Shown: positions 10,813 to 22,830, numbered from the stretch's first letter. The stretch is 53,626 nt of DNA from Porphyra umbilicalis (GCA_002049455.2 KV919184.1:1-53626), one strand, 5' to 3'. The notes: a model not told the origin generated them from the letters alone. Program-made: numbers and translations.

Positions 10813-11152
10813 AGCAGCGGCGGCGTGACAGCGGTTTGGACCGGGTCCGCCGGTGTTGTGTGCTTTCGTATGTTTGCGTGTGTGTGTGTGTTGGTTGCTT
10901 GGCGCTACTGGCATTGTGTGTATAGTGTTGGACCGTGTTCCCCTCGCGCTCCCTCTTCCCGGCCCAGTGTCACTCGGCTTCTTCTCGCCAGTTGACGTGA
11001 GGGCTTCCATCGTCGATGTTTCCGGTTCTTTCTTTACAAAAGCAACTCCACGGGGCCAGCGACCAGGCGCCACACTCCAATATCAAGGCCAGCAACAGTG
11101 TACGAGCACCACCGCGCGTACTGCCGCTGCCGCTACCGCCGCCGCTGCCGCC
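10813..11152. other. Tail-to-tail intergenic region MEMO1 / GCVT
   Basis: 340 bp between convergent genes, holding both 3' ends. It has a GT-rich stretch (10855-10925) and GCCGCT-type repeats near 11118. No gene is seen. Confidence 0.5.
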
Positions 11153-12439
11153 TCAACCCGTCAGCGAAAAGTAGGAGGTCTTGACGACGGGCGACTTGAC
11201 GACGCTAATCGCCACCTCCTTCCCGCGCAGCGGGATGGACAGCTTGGTGCCGGTCTTGTTAAATGGCTTCTTGGCGTAGCCCATCCCCAAGGCCTTGCCG
11301 GCCGACGGCCCCCAGCCGCCCGAGGTGACCTCCCCAACCTCCTCGCCAGCCTCGTTGAGGATCTTTTCGTGGCCACGCGGCGGCGCCCCCTTCTCGACAA
11401 TAAAGGTCATGCGGCGGCGGGTCGTCCCATTGGCCAGCTGCTCCATGATGACCGCGTCGCCGAGGAAGCCGCCGCCCTCCGCCCGCCGCCGCTTGCCAAT
11501 CGTCCACGACAGCGCCGCCTCCACGGGCGTCGTCGTCTCGTCAATGTCATTGCCGTACAAGCAGAGGCCCGCTTCGAGGCGCAGCGAGTCGCGCGCGCCG
11601 AGGCCCGCCGCGTGCACCGCCTCGTTGGCGAGGAGCGTTTCCGTCAGGGCGACCGCCTGGGAGCCGTCGACAGAGATTTCAAACCCGTCCTCCCCCGTGT
11701 ACCCGCACCGGGTGACGTGGCAGGGGATGCCCGCCACGTCCGCCGCCTGCCCCGCCATAAACGCCATAGTCGACAGGTTGAGGGACGGGGCCAGCTCGCC
11801 GAGCACCGCCGCCGCCTTGGGTCCTTGGAGGGCGAGCAGCGCCGCCTCGTCAAGCACCTCCAAATCCACGTCCTTGCCCGCCGAGCGGGCGGCCGACAGG
11901 TGCTCCCGCATGTGCGCCAGGTCCTTGTCTTTGCACCCCGCGTTGATGACCATCCCGAGCGCCCCGTCGCCGAGGTTGCTAATGATGGTGTCATCAATGA
12001 TGCCGCCCGACTCGGTCGTCAGCACAGACAGCGTGCCGGTGCCCGGCGCGAGGCCGGCCACGTCGGCCACGACGAGCCCCTCCAGCCACGACACCGCGTC
12101 CTTGCCGCGCAGGCGCACCTGCCCCATGTGGCTCACATCAAAGAGGCCCGCAGAGGAGCGCACCCACAGGTGGGACGCCTTGATGCCCTCCGAGGCGTAC
12201 TGGACAGGCATCGAGTAGCCCGCAAACGGCACCATCTTGCCGCCGAGGGACGTGTGGAAGTCGTGGAGGACCGTCTGCTTGAGCGCCTCGGTCGACGCCG
12301 AGCGGCGGTGGGCGGGGAAGATGCCAGCGGCCGCCGCCGCGGCGGCGGCGGGCGAGCGGCCGGCCGACCGCACACCCGCGGCGGCGGCGGCGGCGGCGCG
12401 CATCGCCGACCAGGCGGGGGTGGACAGCGCCGACGCCAT
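11153..12439 (-). CDS. GCVT: Aminomethyltransferase, glycine cleavage system T-protein, mitochondrial
   Basis: T-protein of the glycine decarboxylase complex. It takes the aminomethyl group from lipoyl H-protein, releases NH3 and makes 5,10-methylene-THF. The 428-aa protein has one uninterrupted frame starting at ATG 12439; the frame stays open upstream but without a better start. Residues 1-50 are Ala/Ser/Arg-rich and lack acidic residues up to the STEAL motif, which fits a mitochondrial presequence. The mature part begins LKQTVLHDFH. Visible motifs are GLFDVSHMGQ (about 99-108), GGIIDD with the catalytic Asp at 149, GYTGEDGFEI, GLGARDSLRLEAGLCLYG and GEVTSGG near the end. Length and all folate-site segments are normal for the family. 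In a photosynthetic cell it acts in photorespiration. Confidence 0.97.
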   Translation of the reverse strand: MASALSTPAWSAMRAAAAAAAGVRSAGRSPAAAAAAAAGIFPAHRRSASTEALKQTVLHDFHTSLGGKMVPFAGYSMPVQYASEGIKASHLWVRSSAGLFDVSHMGQVRLRGKDAVSWLEGLVVADVAGLAPGTGTLSVLTTESGGIIDDTIISNLGDGALGMVINAGCKDKDLAHMREHLSAARSAGKDVDLEVLDEAALLALQGPKAAAVLGELAPSLNLSTMAFMAGQAADVAGIPCHVTRCGYTGEDGFEISVDGSQAVALTETLLANEAVHAAGLGARDSLRLEAGLCLYGNDIDETTTPVEAALSWTIGKRRRAEGGGFLGDAVIMEQLANGTTRRRMTFIVEKGAPPRGHEKILNEAGEEVGEVTSGGWGPSAGKALGMGYAKKPFNKTGTKLSIPLRGKEVAISVVKSPVVKTSYFSLTG

Positions 12440-14164
12440 GGTGGCCTGCACCGGCAGAGGGCAGAGGGAGCGAGGGGGGAAGGGAGGTGAGGGGGGGGAG
12501 CCGAGAGCGACAAAGCAGTGGATCAAGGGTGGCGGGGAAGAGACCACGGGCTGGGGGCCAAGCGGTACGCACGTAGGTCGGCGGGCTCGTCTGTGGCTGC
12601 CTGGCGCGGGGCGCTCCCACCAATCGATCAGAGGGTGCTCGACGCAGGGGGGCGCCTGCGGGCCATCCGAGCCACAGTGCCGACTGCCCAGCAGATGCGC
12701 AGCTCCAGCCCCCCCTCGCTCCTGCCACGACCACACGCAGAGGGAAGCGCGGGACGCTCTCGCCCAGCGGGCCAAGGCAAGCCCCAGACCCCCCCCCCCA
12801 ACAACCCCATTTGCATCGGTGCGTGGCCGGTTGGCAGCGCGTCTCACGGGCTCTGCCGGCTCTCGGGCAGCTGATTGGCTGTCGAGCCAGGGCCAACAAC
12901 GTCTGATCTGGCATGACAATTGACACGAGGCAGTCGCTAAATGATAACTCGGTTCAGTCAATCGAACTACCCAAAGTTCCAAGGATCGGAGGGAACAGCC
13001 AAACCAAATGCGCAGCCATCTAGAACAGTCTCAAATCGTCAGCGCACAGTACGGTACCTCGTTCAACTCAGCCATGAGAGGGCGTGCCATGCTGCCCTAC
13101 TCTCCGCAGCTCCAGCGGGGCTCTCGATCTCTGGCATCGGCGGGCGCGCCACGTGCCCGGACAAGAGACGTTCTAAACGCCTCGACTGTATGCAGTGGTC
13201 TGCGCCGCCGCCCGCAATGTTCGCCCGCCACTGAAGCCGCCGGTCAGTGAGTTCTTGAGCAAGAGCAGATACAGGCTAGCTCGCAGCACACTGTTGTTAC
13301 ACTCTACTTAGCTGCGCAGAGAAGCATCCCTTTTTTCCGACCATGCCTGCGTAAGGCAAGCACTCTTGCGCAGACCACGACGTATCATTGCACATGGCAT
13401 CCGTCACTGTACCATTGACCGGGCACATCGCAGCTCGAACGTCGGCAACTGCCAGGGCGGTGAGTGTTCCTTGTGTATGTGGCACATGTCGCTGTGGCTC
13501 GCAACGTGAGGGCATCAATCGTGGCCAATGCTTCCGCATGTACCGGTCATTTGGAATGGGTTGATAGTTTAGATGTCTTTCGATGTTTCACAATCCGGGA
13601 TGAACCATTTATAGGGATTGAAAACTAGTGTCCCACTCGAACCCACACAGACTGTAAGCCAAGCCTTCCTTGTTGTACTTGAGAAAAGAGGCACGCTGTC
13701 GATACTCTCGACGAGGACGTCACAACCCCCAAATCCATGCTGGCCATTAGTGCTGTTAATGCGATGTGTCACGTCGAAGCACAGGGTCGACGACCCTGGC
13801 CGCGCCGCCGCTGCCTGCTTGCCACTGACCGTGTTCTGCCGCTCGCAGACAGCCGCTGCCACGCCCCTTGTTTCTTGTCCAGCGTCGCCGTTGGCCGCCT
13901 TACCCGCATTCACCCCCGCCGTGTCTTGTTTATTTCCCCTTGGCCGGTGTTTTCCCGCCCACACAGACGAGGTACCCCTCTTCATCGTCCCGCGTAGATT
14001 GACTGTTGCCACTTGCCGGCGCGCCCGACTCGCGCCGCTCTCTCCTCTCGGCTGATTCCCGCCCCCCGCCTTCACTTCTTCTCCCCCTCGCGTGTTTTTT
14101 TTGCGAGGCCCTTGCGTGGTCTTTCCTTTGTCCCAGCCACTGCCTGTCCGCGGAACCGCCAAGG
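12440..14164. other. Divergent intergenic region GCVT / membrane protein
   Basis: 1.7 kb between divergent starts. 12900-13750 is closer to balanced composition than the coding DNA. Open frames here carry no recognisable motif. No RNA gene or repeat was found. Confidence 0.5.
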
Positions 14165-14540
14165 ATGCCGCCGTCCCCCGTCCCACCCCCGACGCTGCCC
14201 GGCGACGCAGTCGACCGGGCCGCGTCCATCGCCACCCAACTCTACGCCGGCTACCGGCTCGTCGCCCCCGGGCGCCCGCCCGGGTCGGGGGGCCTCGGCC
14301 AGCTGGCGGCGGCGCACCCCGAGGCGGCCGCCGTCGCCCTCGACGCGGCCATTGCCGCCACCGAGGCGCAGGTGGCGGTGCTGCGCGCGCACCAAGCGTC
14401 GTTGGGGGGGGGCGGTGCGGCCGCCGCCGCGGCCATTGCCGCGGCGGCCGCGGCCGCGGCATCCACGGGGAGCCGCGGCGCCCAACGCACGGGCAGCGGC
14501 CGCCGCGCGCGGGGCGGCGACCGACCGGGCGGCGGCGGCG

Positions 14541-14572
<32 letters not shown>

Positions 14573-15077
14573 GGGCGGCACCACCACCACCGACGGGAGC
14601 GGGAGCGCCCGCCTCGCCCCCCCCGCCCCCTCAACTGGACGCTGCGGCTGTTCCTCTCCCCCCTCCCCGTCGGGTCGGTGGCGCGGTGGGCGGGGGCGCA
14701 GGGGGCGCTCTACGGCCTCGCGCTCGCCGCGGCCGTCCTCCTCGCCGTCGCCCACTTTGCCGTCTCCCAAGACCAGGGCCTCGGCGCGTACGTGGACGGG
14801 GGGGGGGGTTGCTCGGCGAGCTCCTCGGCGTGTCGCTGCCGCGGGGGCTCCTCGCCGCCGCGGCGCCCTACAACTTTCGGGGGGAGCGCGTCGGCCGGCG
14901 GGGGGGGAGGGGGGCGGTGGGGGGGGGGGGGGCGCGGCGCCGTCGGGGGGTTGGGGGGGGGGGGGGGGGGGACGTCGAAGTGCCGGTCAAGCCCTTGACC
15001 GCGACCCTCGCGTGGCGCCAGGGGCTCGTTGGGGGGGGGGGGGCGGGGGGGGGGGGGGGCGCGCCCGCGGCGGCGGG

Positions 15078-15115
<38 letters not shown>

Positions 15116-15519
15116 GTGGCGCATGGCCCGCCTGCGCGGCGTGTTGTGGGTCTTTGGCGGCGGCGGCGGCGGCTTTGCGCGCGCCGGCGCCGGCGGGTGG
15201 AAGTGGGGCGTCGGAGAACCGGCGGCCAAGGCGGCCGCCACCCCCAGTGGCGCGGCCAAGGGCGCCGCCGCCGCCGGCGCTGCGGGCGCGGCGGGCGGCG
15301 GGGGCGGGTCCCCCCCCCCGGCGGCCGCCGGCGGCGGGGCGGCACGGTGGCCATCCCCCCCACATGCTCGGCGCGGTTCTCGTCGGCATGAGCTGGCTGT
15401 ACGTGGTGCTGCTGCCACTCGTCAATGGCATTGCCTTTTACGTGGTGGGGGCGGGGGTCGCCTTTGTCTTCAACTGGTACCTGCGGCTGCGCAACGGGGG
15501 GCGGGAGATTGTGTTTTGA
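14165..15519 (+). CDS. Predicted membrane protein of unknown function
   Basis: I do not recognise the family. From ATG 14165 the protein starts MPPSPVPPPTLPGDAV, followed by DRAASIATQLYAGYRLV, an Ala-rich stretch and a Gly/His/Arg-rich low-complexity segment. A conserved-looking block follows (NWTLRLFLSPLPVGSVARW) and leads into a hydrophobic helix (YGLALAAAVLLAVAHFAV, about 14710-14765). Further blocks in shifted frames are LLGELLGVSLPRGLL (about 14808), EVPVKPLTATLAWRQGL (about 14980) and MARLRGVLWVF (15123). The end has a long hydrophobic hairpin, MLGAVLVGMSWLYVVLLPLV then IAFYVVGAGVAFVFNWYL, with tail RNGGREIVF. Frame changes fall at G or C runs (14799-14809, about 14890-15060, 15311-15361), so the exact protein is uncertain. 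Introns in the Gly-rich middle are possible. Confidence 0.55.
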
Positions 15520-16153
15520 GGCGCACGGCGCGCGCGTGGGGCGGTCGGGGGGGGGGCGCAGCCGACGAGCCGGCCATGGTCGCGTTTGGCACTGGGTGTC
15601 GGCGTGGCGGGGGACGGCGAGCCGGGGGGGGGGGGGGGGTCGGGCCCACCAGTGGGGTGGCCGTGTACATTGTTTCGGGGTGGCCGTCGGGGCCGTGCGG
15701 TCATGGGTGGGGGGGCACGTGCGCCGGCGGCGGCCATGCAGCCGGGGCGGGACAATGCCCCGTGGACAGGACATACACTTCAGGGGGGTGGAACTCAGGC
15801 CGTTTGGTGGGCCTTGCTGGCGGCAGCGCCGCCGCGGCGTGTTTCTACGGCGGCGCGCGCGGCTCGCGTGGGGATCACGGCGCCGCGGCGTTTTGCAATG
15901 GAGCGCACATCGTCGGGTACAGTACTGTACATACTGTACATTGCTGACACCCATGGGTCTCACCCTGATCCGCTGATGGAATCTGGGTGGTGGCGGATGG
16001 AGCTCCGTGGCGGCGGTGGCTCGACCGACACCATTGATTGCCGATGATGCAGCCGGCCCCCCCGCTCGCGCCCGCGCCCACCCGTCCCGGACCGCCTTCC
16101 CGCCGCCCCCCTTCCACGCCCCCCGCGCCCCCGATCGGCGCCGCGCGGCGGGT
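15520..16153. other. Intergenic region before glutathione synthetase
   Basis: About 630 bp between two plus-strand genes. It is GC-rich at first, then there is a short AT-richer patch (15895-15990) with ACAGTACTGTACATACTGTACA, a small palindromic cluster at about 15919-15940. No gene is seen. Confidence 0.45.
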
Positions 16154-18219
16154 ATGGTCCCCCCCCCCCACCCCATTGCACGTTGCTCCCCCCCCGTGGC
16201 CCTCACCTCGACGGCCGTAGCCTTTGGCGTGTCCCCCGCCGCCCCGTCGGTCCGTCGCGGCGGCCGCGTCGCGGCGGTCGGCCGTCGCCCGCGTTGGGGC
16301 GGGCGCCCCCCCCCCCCCCCCTTTGCCGTCCCCCCCCCCCCGTGCGGCCATGGCCCCCCCCCCACCGCCGCTGGCGATGGCGACGTGCCCGACGCGGCGG
16401 CGGTCGCGACGCTCGCCGCCCTCACGTCGGTCGCCGCGGCGACGGGCGGGGTGGTGATGGCGTCGCCGGCGCCCGCCGGCGCCGACGCGGCGACCGAACT
16501 GCCGGTGCTGATGCACGCGCCGCTGACCGCGTGGCCGTCGCCCATTGACGGGGGGCGTACGACACGGCGCTGGCGGTGACGCCGGCGCTCAACCGGCTCG
16601 TGCACGGGATTGCTGCGGACGCGGCGTTCTTGACCAGGTGCGTGGCGGCGCGCGCGTGGGGGGGGGTGGGTGGGGGCGTGTCGGTGGCTGTGAGATGCTG
16701 CCGGCGTGGCGGGGGCGGGGGTGGGAGGGGTCTTGCGTGGCGCCCGCTTGTGGCCTCGTGTTGTGGGTGGTGGGTGCAGCGTTGCGCCCCGCCGCGCGTC
16801 CCCCTCGGCCATGACTGACATGCGTTTTCCCCTTGTCGTGTGTTACTGCTCCCGCCGCCGCTCTTGACCTCTCCCGTTGCGCTCTTTCCTGCTTGTCGCG
16901 GCCGGCAGCCACCTCAAGGAGGTGGTCAAAGGCGACGACTTTACGCGCCGCCTGCTCGACATTTTCACGGCGCCGACCCCCCCCCCCCCCTCCCCCCTGC
17001 CGCCGGCCTTTCGGGCGGCCCCCCCCGCGTCGCTCGGCCTCTACCGGTATGACTACTTTTCGCAGCACCCCCCCCCCCCCGGGTCCCCCCCCGCGCCGAC
17101 GCTGTGCCAAGTGGAGCTCAACACCATGGCCGCCTCCTTTGGCTGCCTCGGCGCCCGCGTGCGTGCCATCCACGCCCTGACGATCGCGGCGGGCCTCGGC
17201 CCGCCGGGCGTCACGGCCGACGATTTGCCGGCCAACGACGTGGAGGCGCGGCTGGCGTCGGCGCTCGCCGCCGGCCACGCCGCCTACGTGGCGGACGATG
17301 AGCGGCGGGGCCTCGCCGGCGCCGACGCGCTGCCGGCGCTCCCCGTCGTCGTCGTGCAGCCCGGCGAGCGCAACGTGTATGATCAGACGTTGCTCGGCTT
17401 GGCGCTCCTCCGCGCAACCGGCGGGGCGGTGCCGCTGCAGCGGCTGAGCCTCGCCCAGCTAACCGCGTGGGGCACCCTCGACGGTGCCACCAACGCGCTC
17501 GTCGTGCGTGTGCCGCCCGGCGCCGTCGCGCAAGTCGGCGCGGGCGGCTCGTGGGCGACCGCCACCACCGCCTTTCGCGTGTCGGTCGCCTACTTTCGTG
17601 CCGGCTACACCCCCGACGATTATCCGAGCGCCGCCGAGTGGGCGGCGCGGACCACCCTGCACGCGTCGGACGCGATTGCAGTGCCGACCGTGGCGGTGCA
17701 GCTCGTCGGCACGAAGAAAGTGCAGCAGGTGCTCACCGCGCCGGGGGAGGTGGAGCGCTACCTCCCCGCCGCCGACGCGGCGGCGGTGCGCTCCACATTT
17801 ATGCCGCAGCGGTCGCTCGCGCCGGGCGCTGACGGGGACGACGCGGCGGCGGCGGCGGCGGCGGCCCCCGACGCGTGGGTGCTCAAGCCGCAGCGGGAGG
17901 GGGGTGGCAACAACTTGTACGGGCCGGACGTGGTCGCCGCGCTGGCGCGCATGAGCCCGACGGAGCGGGGGGGGTGGGTGCTGATGCGCCGCATCCACCC
18001 GGTGCGGGCGCGGAATGTGGTTGTCCGCGGCGGCGCGGGGGGGCGGGTGAGGTGGTGTCGGAGCTCGGCGTGTTTGGCACCTACCTGGAGACGGCGGGGG
18101 GGGAGGTGACGCTCAACGAGGCGGCGGGGACGCTGTTGCGGAGCAAGCTCGCCGACGTGGAAGACGGGGGGGTCGCCGCGGGTGTCGCCGTACTCGATTC
18201 GGTGCGCCTTGTGCGGTGA
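16154..18219 (+). CDS. GSS: Glutathione synthetase (eukaryotic GSS)
   Basis: Joins gamma-glutamylcysteine and glycine using ATP, the last step of glutathione synthesis. Exon 1 runs to 16637, the intron is 16638-16908 (GTGCGT...GGCAG), and exon 2 runs from 16909; the join reads AAFLTSHLKEVVKGDDFTRR in good family register. Visible motifs are CQVELNTMAASFG, NVYDQ, VAYFRAGYTPDDY, VQLVGTKKVQQVL, the ATP-grasp loop VLKPQREGGGNNLYG, ELGVFGTYL, and the substrate A-loop GGVAAGVAVLD just before the stop. Two frame breaks occur, one in exon 1 at a G run (16551-16556) and one near 18038-18047; both are one base short. The start is the least certain part: 16154 is the first ATG in the frame that carries LPVLMHAPLTAWPSP. 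The leader may contain a transit peptide. Confidence 0.93.
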
Positions 18220-19519
18220 GGGCGGCGATGCCAGTGGGGTCGTCACGGTGCGGGAGCGTAGGCGGAAGGCTTGTCCTATCCGAGGCTGAACACGCAGGGA
18301 CAAGTGGGTGTTGCCAGTGGAGTGTCAGTGTTTCTATGCTCCACTTTTTTTTTTTGCCGCTCAACATCTCGGTCACCAGGAGTGTGGGGGTAGAAACAAC
18401 AGTTGCGTCACAGAGGTCGCCGGCTGCACGTACGGCGCGCAAGGCGCACGCATGCAGCATCTCGGGCGCGGCCCTCATGGCGGGACCCAATTGAATGCAG
18501 TCCGGTTCTCTGTGCGCGCTTGGTGACTCAACGGCGATGGCCTCGTAGGGGTCCTACAGCCGTGCCAGTAAGCTTGCTCAGGGATAAGCGCAGCTGCAGG
18601 CTGGGGGCAAGCCTCACATCTGTGGCGCAAGAATGAAAGCACCGGTTGGGACTGGGTTGCAAACCGTCTGACAGTGCGTCCTTCTCGCATGGTGGGCGAC
18701 GGGGTAGAGAGTGCGGGTCATGTGGCCCGTGGATGCAGCCGTCGATGAAGCCCGAGACTCGCTGAATCAAACGACAGACGGCATCGAGCGGTAGTATGGC
18801 ATGGAGTGCTCTGGATGGCGCAAGCGCCGCACAGGCGCCGCGCTCCAAAGTGCTGGCGAAACTCGACATCGTGGCGCCACAGGCATGCGGCGCTGCCTAT
18901 ACAGCTGCACCCGCCGCCTCCGCCGCAGCTGCCGCCGCCGACGTCCGCCGACGTTTGTGGTGCCCACGTCGATGGGGGGGAGGGTGGACTCGAGCCTGCT
19001 TACGTTATGGGTCGGCCGCCCTGCCCGGTGCTGTGCCCGCGCGGGTTCGCGCCAGCGCCTCCCGGTGGCCCAAGAGCCACGTGTTTCGCCGCGAAGCACC
19101 GCACTGATGCGAAGCTCGGAATCTTGCGACCATGAAGCAACAAGTCGTCAAAATTAACTTACCAATAGATTCTGCATGGCTGGCAAACTCGTGTGTACAG
19201 TACCGCGCTGGTGACGCGCGTGTGCCGACCGTGCGTTTCAACGCGGGGAGCGAGGCGTCCCCGCCGTCCCGCGCGCCATCGCCGTGCGGGTGGCCGTCCT
19301 CGCCTGCGCGGCAGGGGCCGTGTGCCCCAGCCGCCCCCGCGCTCTTGGGAGCGCGGCGTTTTCTGCTTGCGCCTTGTTCCGCTTGGTCAGCCTCTGACAA
19401 GCTCCTGGTTTGCCTGGTGACCGCCGTTGCGTGGTCACCTGAATCCTGCTTGCCATTCCCCCCCGCCGCTCTTCTTTCCCCTTTCCCCCCCCCCCCCGCC
19501 GTGTACCCGGTTTTCCGCC
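18220..19519. other. Intergenic region GSS / MYST acetyltransferase
   Basis: 1.3 kb between two plus-strand genes, of mixed composition. A poly-T stretch at 18347-18356 lies ~130 bp after the GSS stop. A C run (19488-19498) sits just before the next start. No recognisable coding or RNA feature. Confidence 0.5.
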
Positions 19520-19789
19520 ATGCCTGCCCGGGCAGCCGCGTATCTACAGTCATCTTCCACTGCCGCTTCCGACCCGTCCGATGCAGAGTCGACCTCGTCG
19601 GCAGAGGCGTCGGACGCGACCGACGCGGGGTCCTCCTCCGCCGTCGGCTCAGAGGGGAAGCGTGAGTCGAATGAGCTCGACTCGTCGGGCGGCGATTCCT
19701 CTTCGCGCATGGACGAGGGCGATGACGGCGACGGCGAAGACGCAGAGGGGGATGATGACGATGGCGACGACGCTGCGGACGACGACGGT

Positions 19790-19828
<39 letters not shown>

Positions 19829-20427
19829 CGCTCGTCCTCTTCGCGGCACACAAAGTCGTCGAGCCCGCCGTCATCGCCACGACGGCGAGGTCCCGGCCGG
19901 GGCTTTCGGCTGAGGGTGCGCCAGGAGGAGGAGGACGATGAGGAAGACGAGGATTCTGACGCACCAGACGAAGAGGACGGCGGCAGGCGCGGGGGGTCGG
20001 GAGGGCGTGGCTCTCGCGGCCGCAAGTCGCAGCGGTCGGCGGATGTCATGGACGTTGACGATGACGACGAGGAGGAGGAAGAGGAGGAAGAGGAGGACGA
20101 CGATCACGATGATGAGGAAGCAAACGATGGCGCGGACGATGAGCCGGACCACCGAAAGCGGGGCGTTGGCGGACCCGGCCGGGGCGGTCGGCGGCCTCCC
20201 AGCCGCCCACCTGCTGCAGGGCGCCCCTCTTCCACTGGCCGGCGCCGCGGCGGCGCGGCCGGGCGAGACGCCTCTGCCGACGACGGCGGCGACGAGGAGG
20301 GCGGCGGCGGTGGCGGCGGCGGCGGCCGGGCGCGCGCGGCTGCCGCCGGCCGACCCCGCGGCGCCGGCCGCTCCTCCGCGGGCGGCAAAGACGGTCGAAG
20401 CGGTCGAGGCCGCGGCGGCGTGCGTGC

Positions 20428-20469
<42 letters not shown>

Positions 20470-20747
20470 TGCGGCCGCCGCAGACGGCGGCAGCGGCGGC
20501 CGCGGCGGCCACCGGCGGGCCGGCACGGGCCGCGGCCGCGGGCGGACGGCGGCGGCGGCCGCCGCCGTCGACCTTGACGATGGGGACGGCGACGGGCGCC
20601 GCTCCCGCGCCGGCCGCCCCCCCCTCCCGTCCAAGGGCGCCCGCGGCGGGCGGGAGCGCGACGGGGGCGCCTATGGCGGCGCGTCGCCCGCGTCCCCCCC
20701 CGGCACGCCGCCCACGCGCAACGGGTCGGCGGCCAATGGCGACGGCG

Positions 20748-20822
<75 letters not shown>

Positions 20823-22269
20823 GTGGTGGGGCGCCCCCCCCCCTTGCCGAGGTGGTCCTCCCCCTGGCCATTGGCACGGTCGTGCCGTGCACGTGGCGGG
20901 GCGACGAGGTGCACGAGGCCAAGGTGATTGAGCGGCGGCTCAAGCCCGGCACCCCCGACTTTGAGTACTACGTGCACTATGCGGGCTTTAACCGGCGGTT
21001 GGACGAGTGGGTGGAGCTGCCCCGCTTTGACCTCGACGCCCTCCGCCGGCGGCGGCCAGTGGCGGGCAAGCGCGGCGGCCCGCGCGGCGGGGGGGGGGGG
21101 GGGGCGCCCGCGCCGCCGACAGCGACGGGGGCGGCGGCCGTGGCGGGCGCGGCGGCGCGGTGGCGGGCGGTGGCGACCGCACGCGGCGGCGCAACAGCCG
21201 CTACGCGCGCAGCGCGTCGCCGCCCGCCGAGGCGGCCGACGGGGGCGCCGCGGCAGCCGGCGGCGGTGGCGGCGGCGGCGTCGGTCGCCGCGGGCGGACG
21301 GCGGCCAAGGCGGGCGCGGCGGGGGCGGGGGGCGCCCCCGCGACGGGTGGCGGCGGTGGCGGCGGCGGCCGCGGCGGCCGAGACGAAAAAACGGCCGAGG
21401 AGCGGGAGCACGAGGAGGCGACCAAGGTCAAAAACGTGCAGACGCTGCAGCTCGGGCGGTGGCGCATCGACACGTGGTACTACTCGCCCTTCCCCGCCGA
21501 GTATGCCACCTACTCGACGCTCTACGTGTGCGAGTATTGCCTCTCGTTTAGCCGTACGGGCGCGGCGCTGCGCCGCCACGCGGCGCGCTGCGCGCTGCGG
21601 CACCCCCCCGGCGTGGAGATTTACCGCCGCGGCGGCGTGTCGGTGTTTGAGGTCGACGGCGCGGCCAACCGGGTGTACGCCCAAAACTTGTGCTACATTG
21701 CCAAGCTCTTCCTCGACCACAAGACGCTCTACTACGACGTCGACCCGTTTTGGTTTTACATCATGTGCGAGGTCGACGCGCGCGGCGCGCACCTCGTCGG
21801 TTACTTCTCCAAGGAGAAACACAGCGAGGAGGACTATAACGTGGCGTGCATTCTCACGCTGCCGCCGTACCAGCGCAAGGGGTACGGCAAGTTCCTCATT
21901 GCTTTTTCGTACGAGCTGTCCAAGCTGGAGGGCAAGGTCGGCTCCCCGGAAAAGCCGCTGTCGGACCTCGGACTGCTCGGCTACCGCTCCTACTGGTCGC
22001 AGGTGCTCGTCGACTTGCTGCGCGCCGAGGCGACCGCCGCCCTGTCGGTGGCCGACATCTCGGCGCGGACCATGATGAAGACGGACGACATTGTGTCGAC
22101 GCTGCAGGTGCTCGGCGTCATCCAGTACTATGAGGGCCAACACGTGATTGAGCTGCGGCGGGTGGCCAACCTCAAGATGGGCTCCCGCGGGTTGCCCTGC
22201 GACCCGACGTGCATCCGCTGGACGCCCCACGAGACGGTGGGGGGGGGGGCCCGGGAGGGGGGGGGGTGA
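19520..22269 (+). CDS. MYST-family histone acetyltransferase (ESA1/TIP60/HAM type)
   Basis: Nuclear acetyltransferase that acetylates H4/H2A as the catalytic subunit of NuA4-type complexes. The start is ATG 19520 in a CCGCC context. Residues 1 to ~440 are a long disordered region with Asp/Glu runs, a DG repeat and RGG-like tracts. A tudor-knot chromo domain follows ([40 protein letters not shown]). After a Gly-rich stretch comes the MYST domain: [21 protein letters not shown]2HC zinc finger CEYC...HAARC, the autoacetylated lysine in [13 protein letters not shown], catalytic Cys in [12 protein letters not shown], acetyl-CoA loop QRKGYGKFL, and catalytic Glu in [11 protein letters not shown]. 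One frame break, one base short, lies in the G run at about 21089-21102 between the chromo and MYST domains. Confidence 0.93.
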
Positions 22270-22657
22270 CCGCTGCGCCATCACCGCCGACGGGGCGGCG
22301 GCGGTGAGTGAGGACGTAGGGAAGGTTTTTTTCTTTCGTTCTCTAAAACTATGCACATTCCTGCGGCAGTTCTTGGGTTGGCAACAGGGACACGACGGCA
22401 CGTACGCCGAGTCAGCAATCGGCTTCACGGCAATAGCTTCGCCGAGTGCACTCGGCGGCTGGCGCTCGCACCGCTGTTGGCACTCCTCTCCTCCTCCTTC
22501 TTCCCTGCTGCCGACCTGAGGCTTGTGTCTGTCGACTTGTCCCGGTGAACTAGGTACTAATGTTGTTTCTAGTGTCTATTCTACCGAGTGCATTTTGATG
22601 CCCTGGGCATCATTAAATGGCAAAAAAAGGTGCCAAAAAAGTGCATCAAATTTTGAT

Positions 22658-22720
22658 GCAAAAAATGGTGCCAAAAAAGTGCATCAAATTTTGATGCACT
22701 TTTTTGGCACCATTTTTTGC
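22658..22720. repeat. 63-bp near-perfect palindrome with a tandem partial copy
   Basis: Two perfect 31-bp arms (22658-22688 and 22690-22720) are separated by a single base. The sequence is A/T-rich (GCAAAAAATGGTGCC... inverted as ...GGCACCATTTTTTGC) inside GC-rich DNA. The core GTGCATCAAATTTTGATGCA occurs twice, at 22641-22660 and 22679-22698, with another GGTGCCAAAAAAGTGC just upstream (22629-22644). Transcribed RNA would fold into a near-perfect hairpin. Confidence 0.9.
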
Positions 22721-22830
22721 CTGTGGTCCCAGAGAAAGTACGGTCAGTCGTCGTGAGATCCTCGGCCGAGGTCCTGCGTCTGCGAGTCCTCCATCAAGTC
22801 TATCGGTGTCCTACGATATTTTGCCATCCG

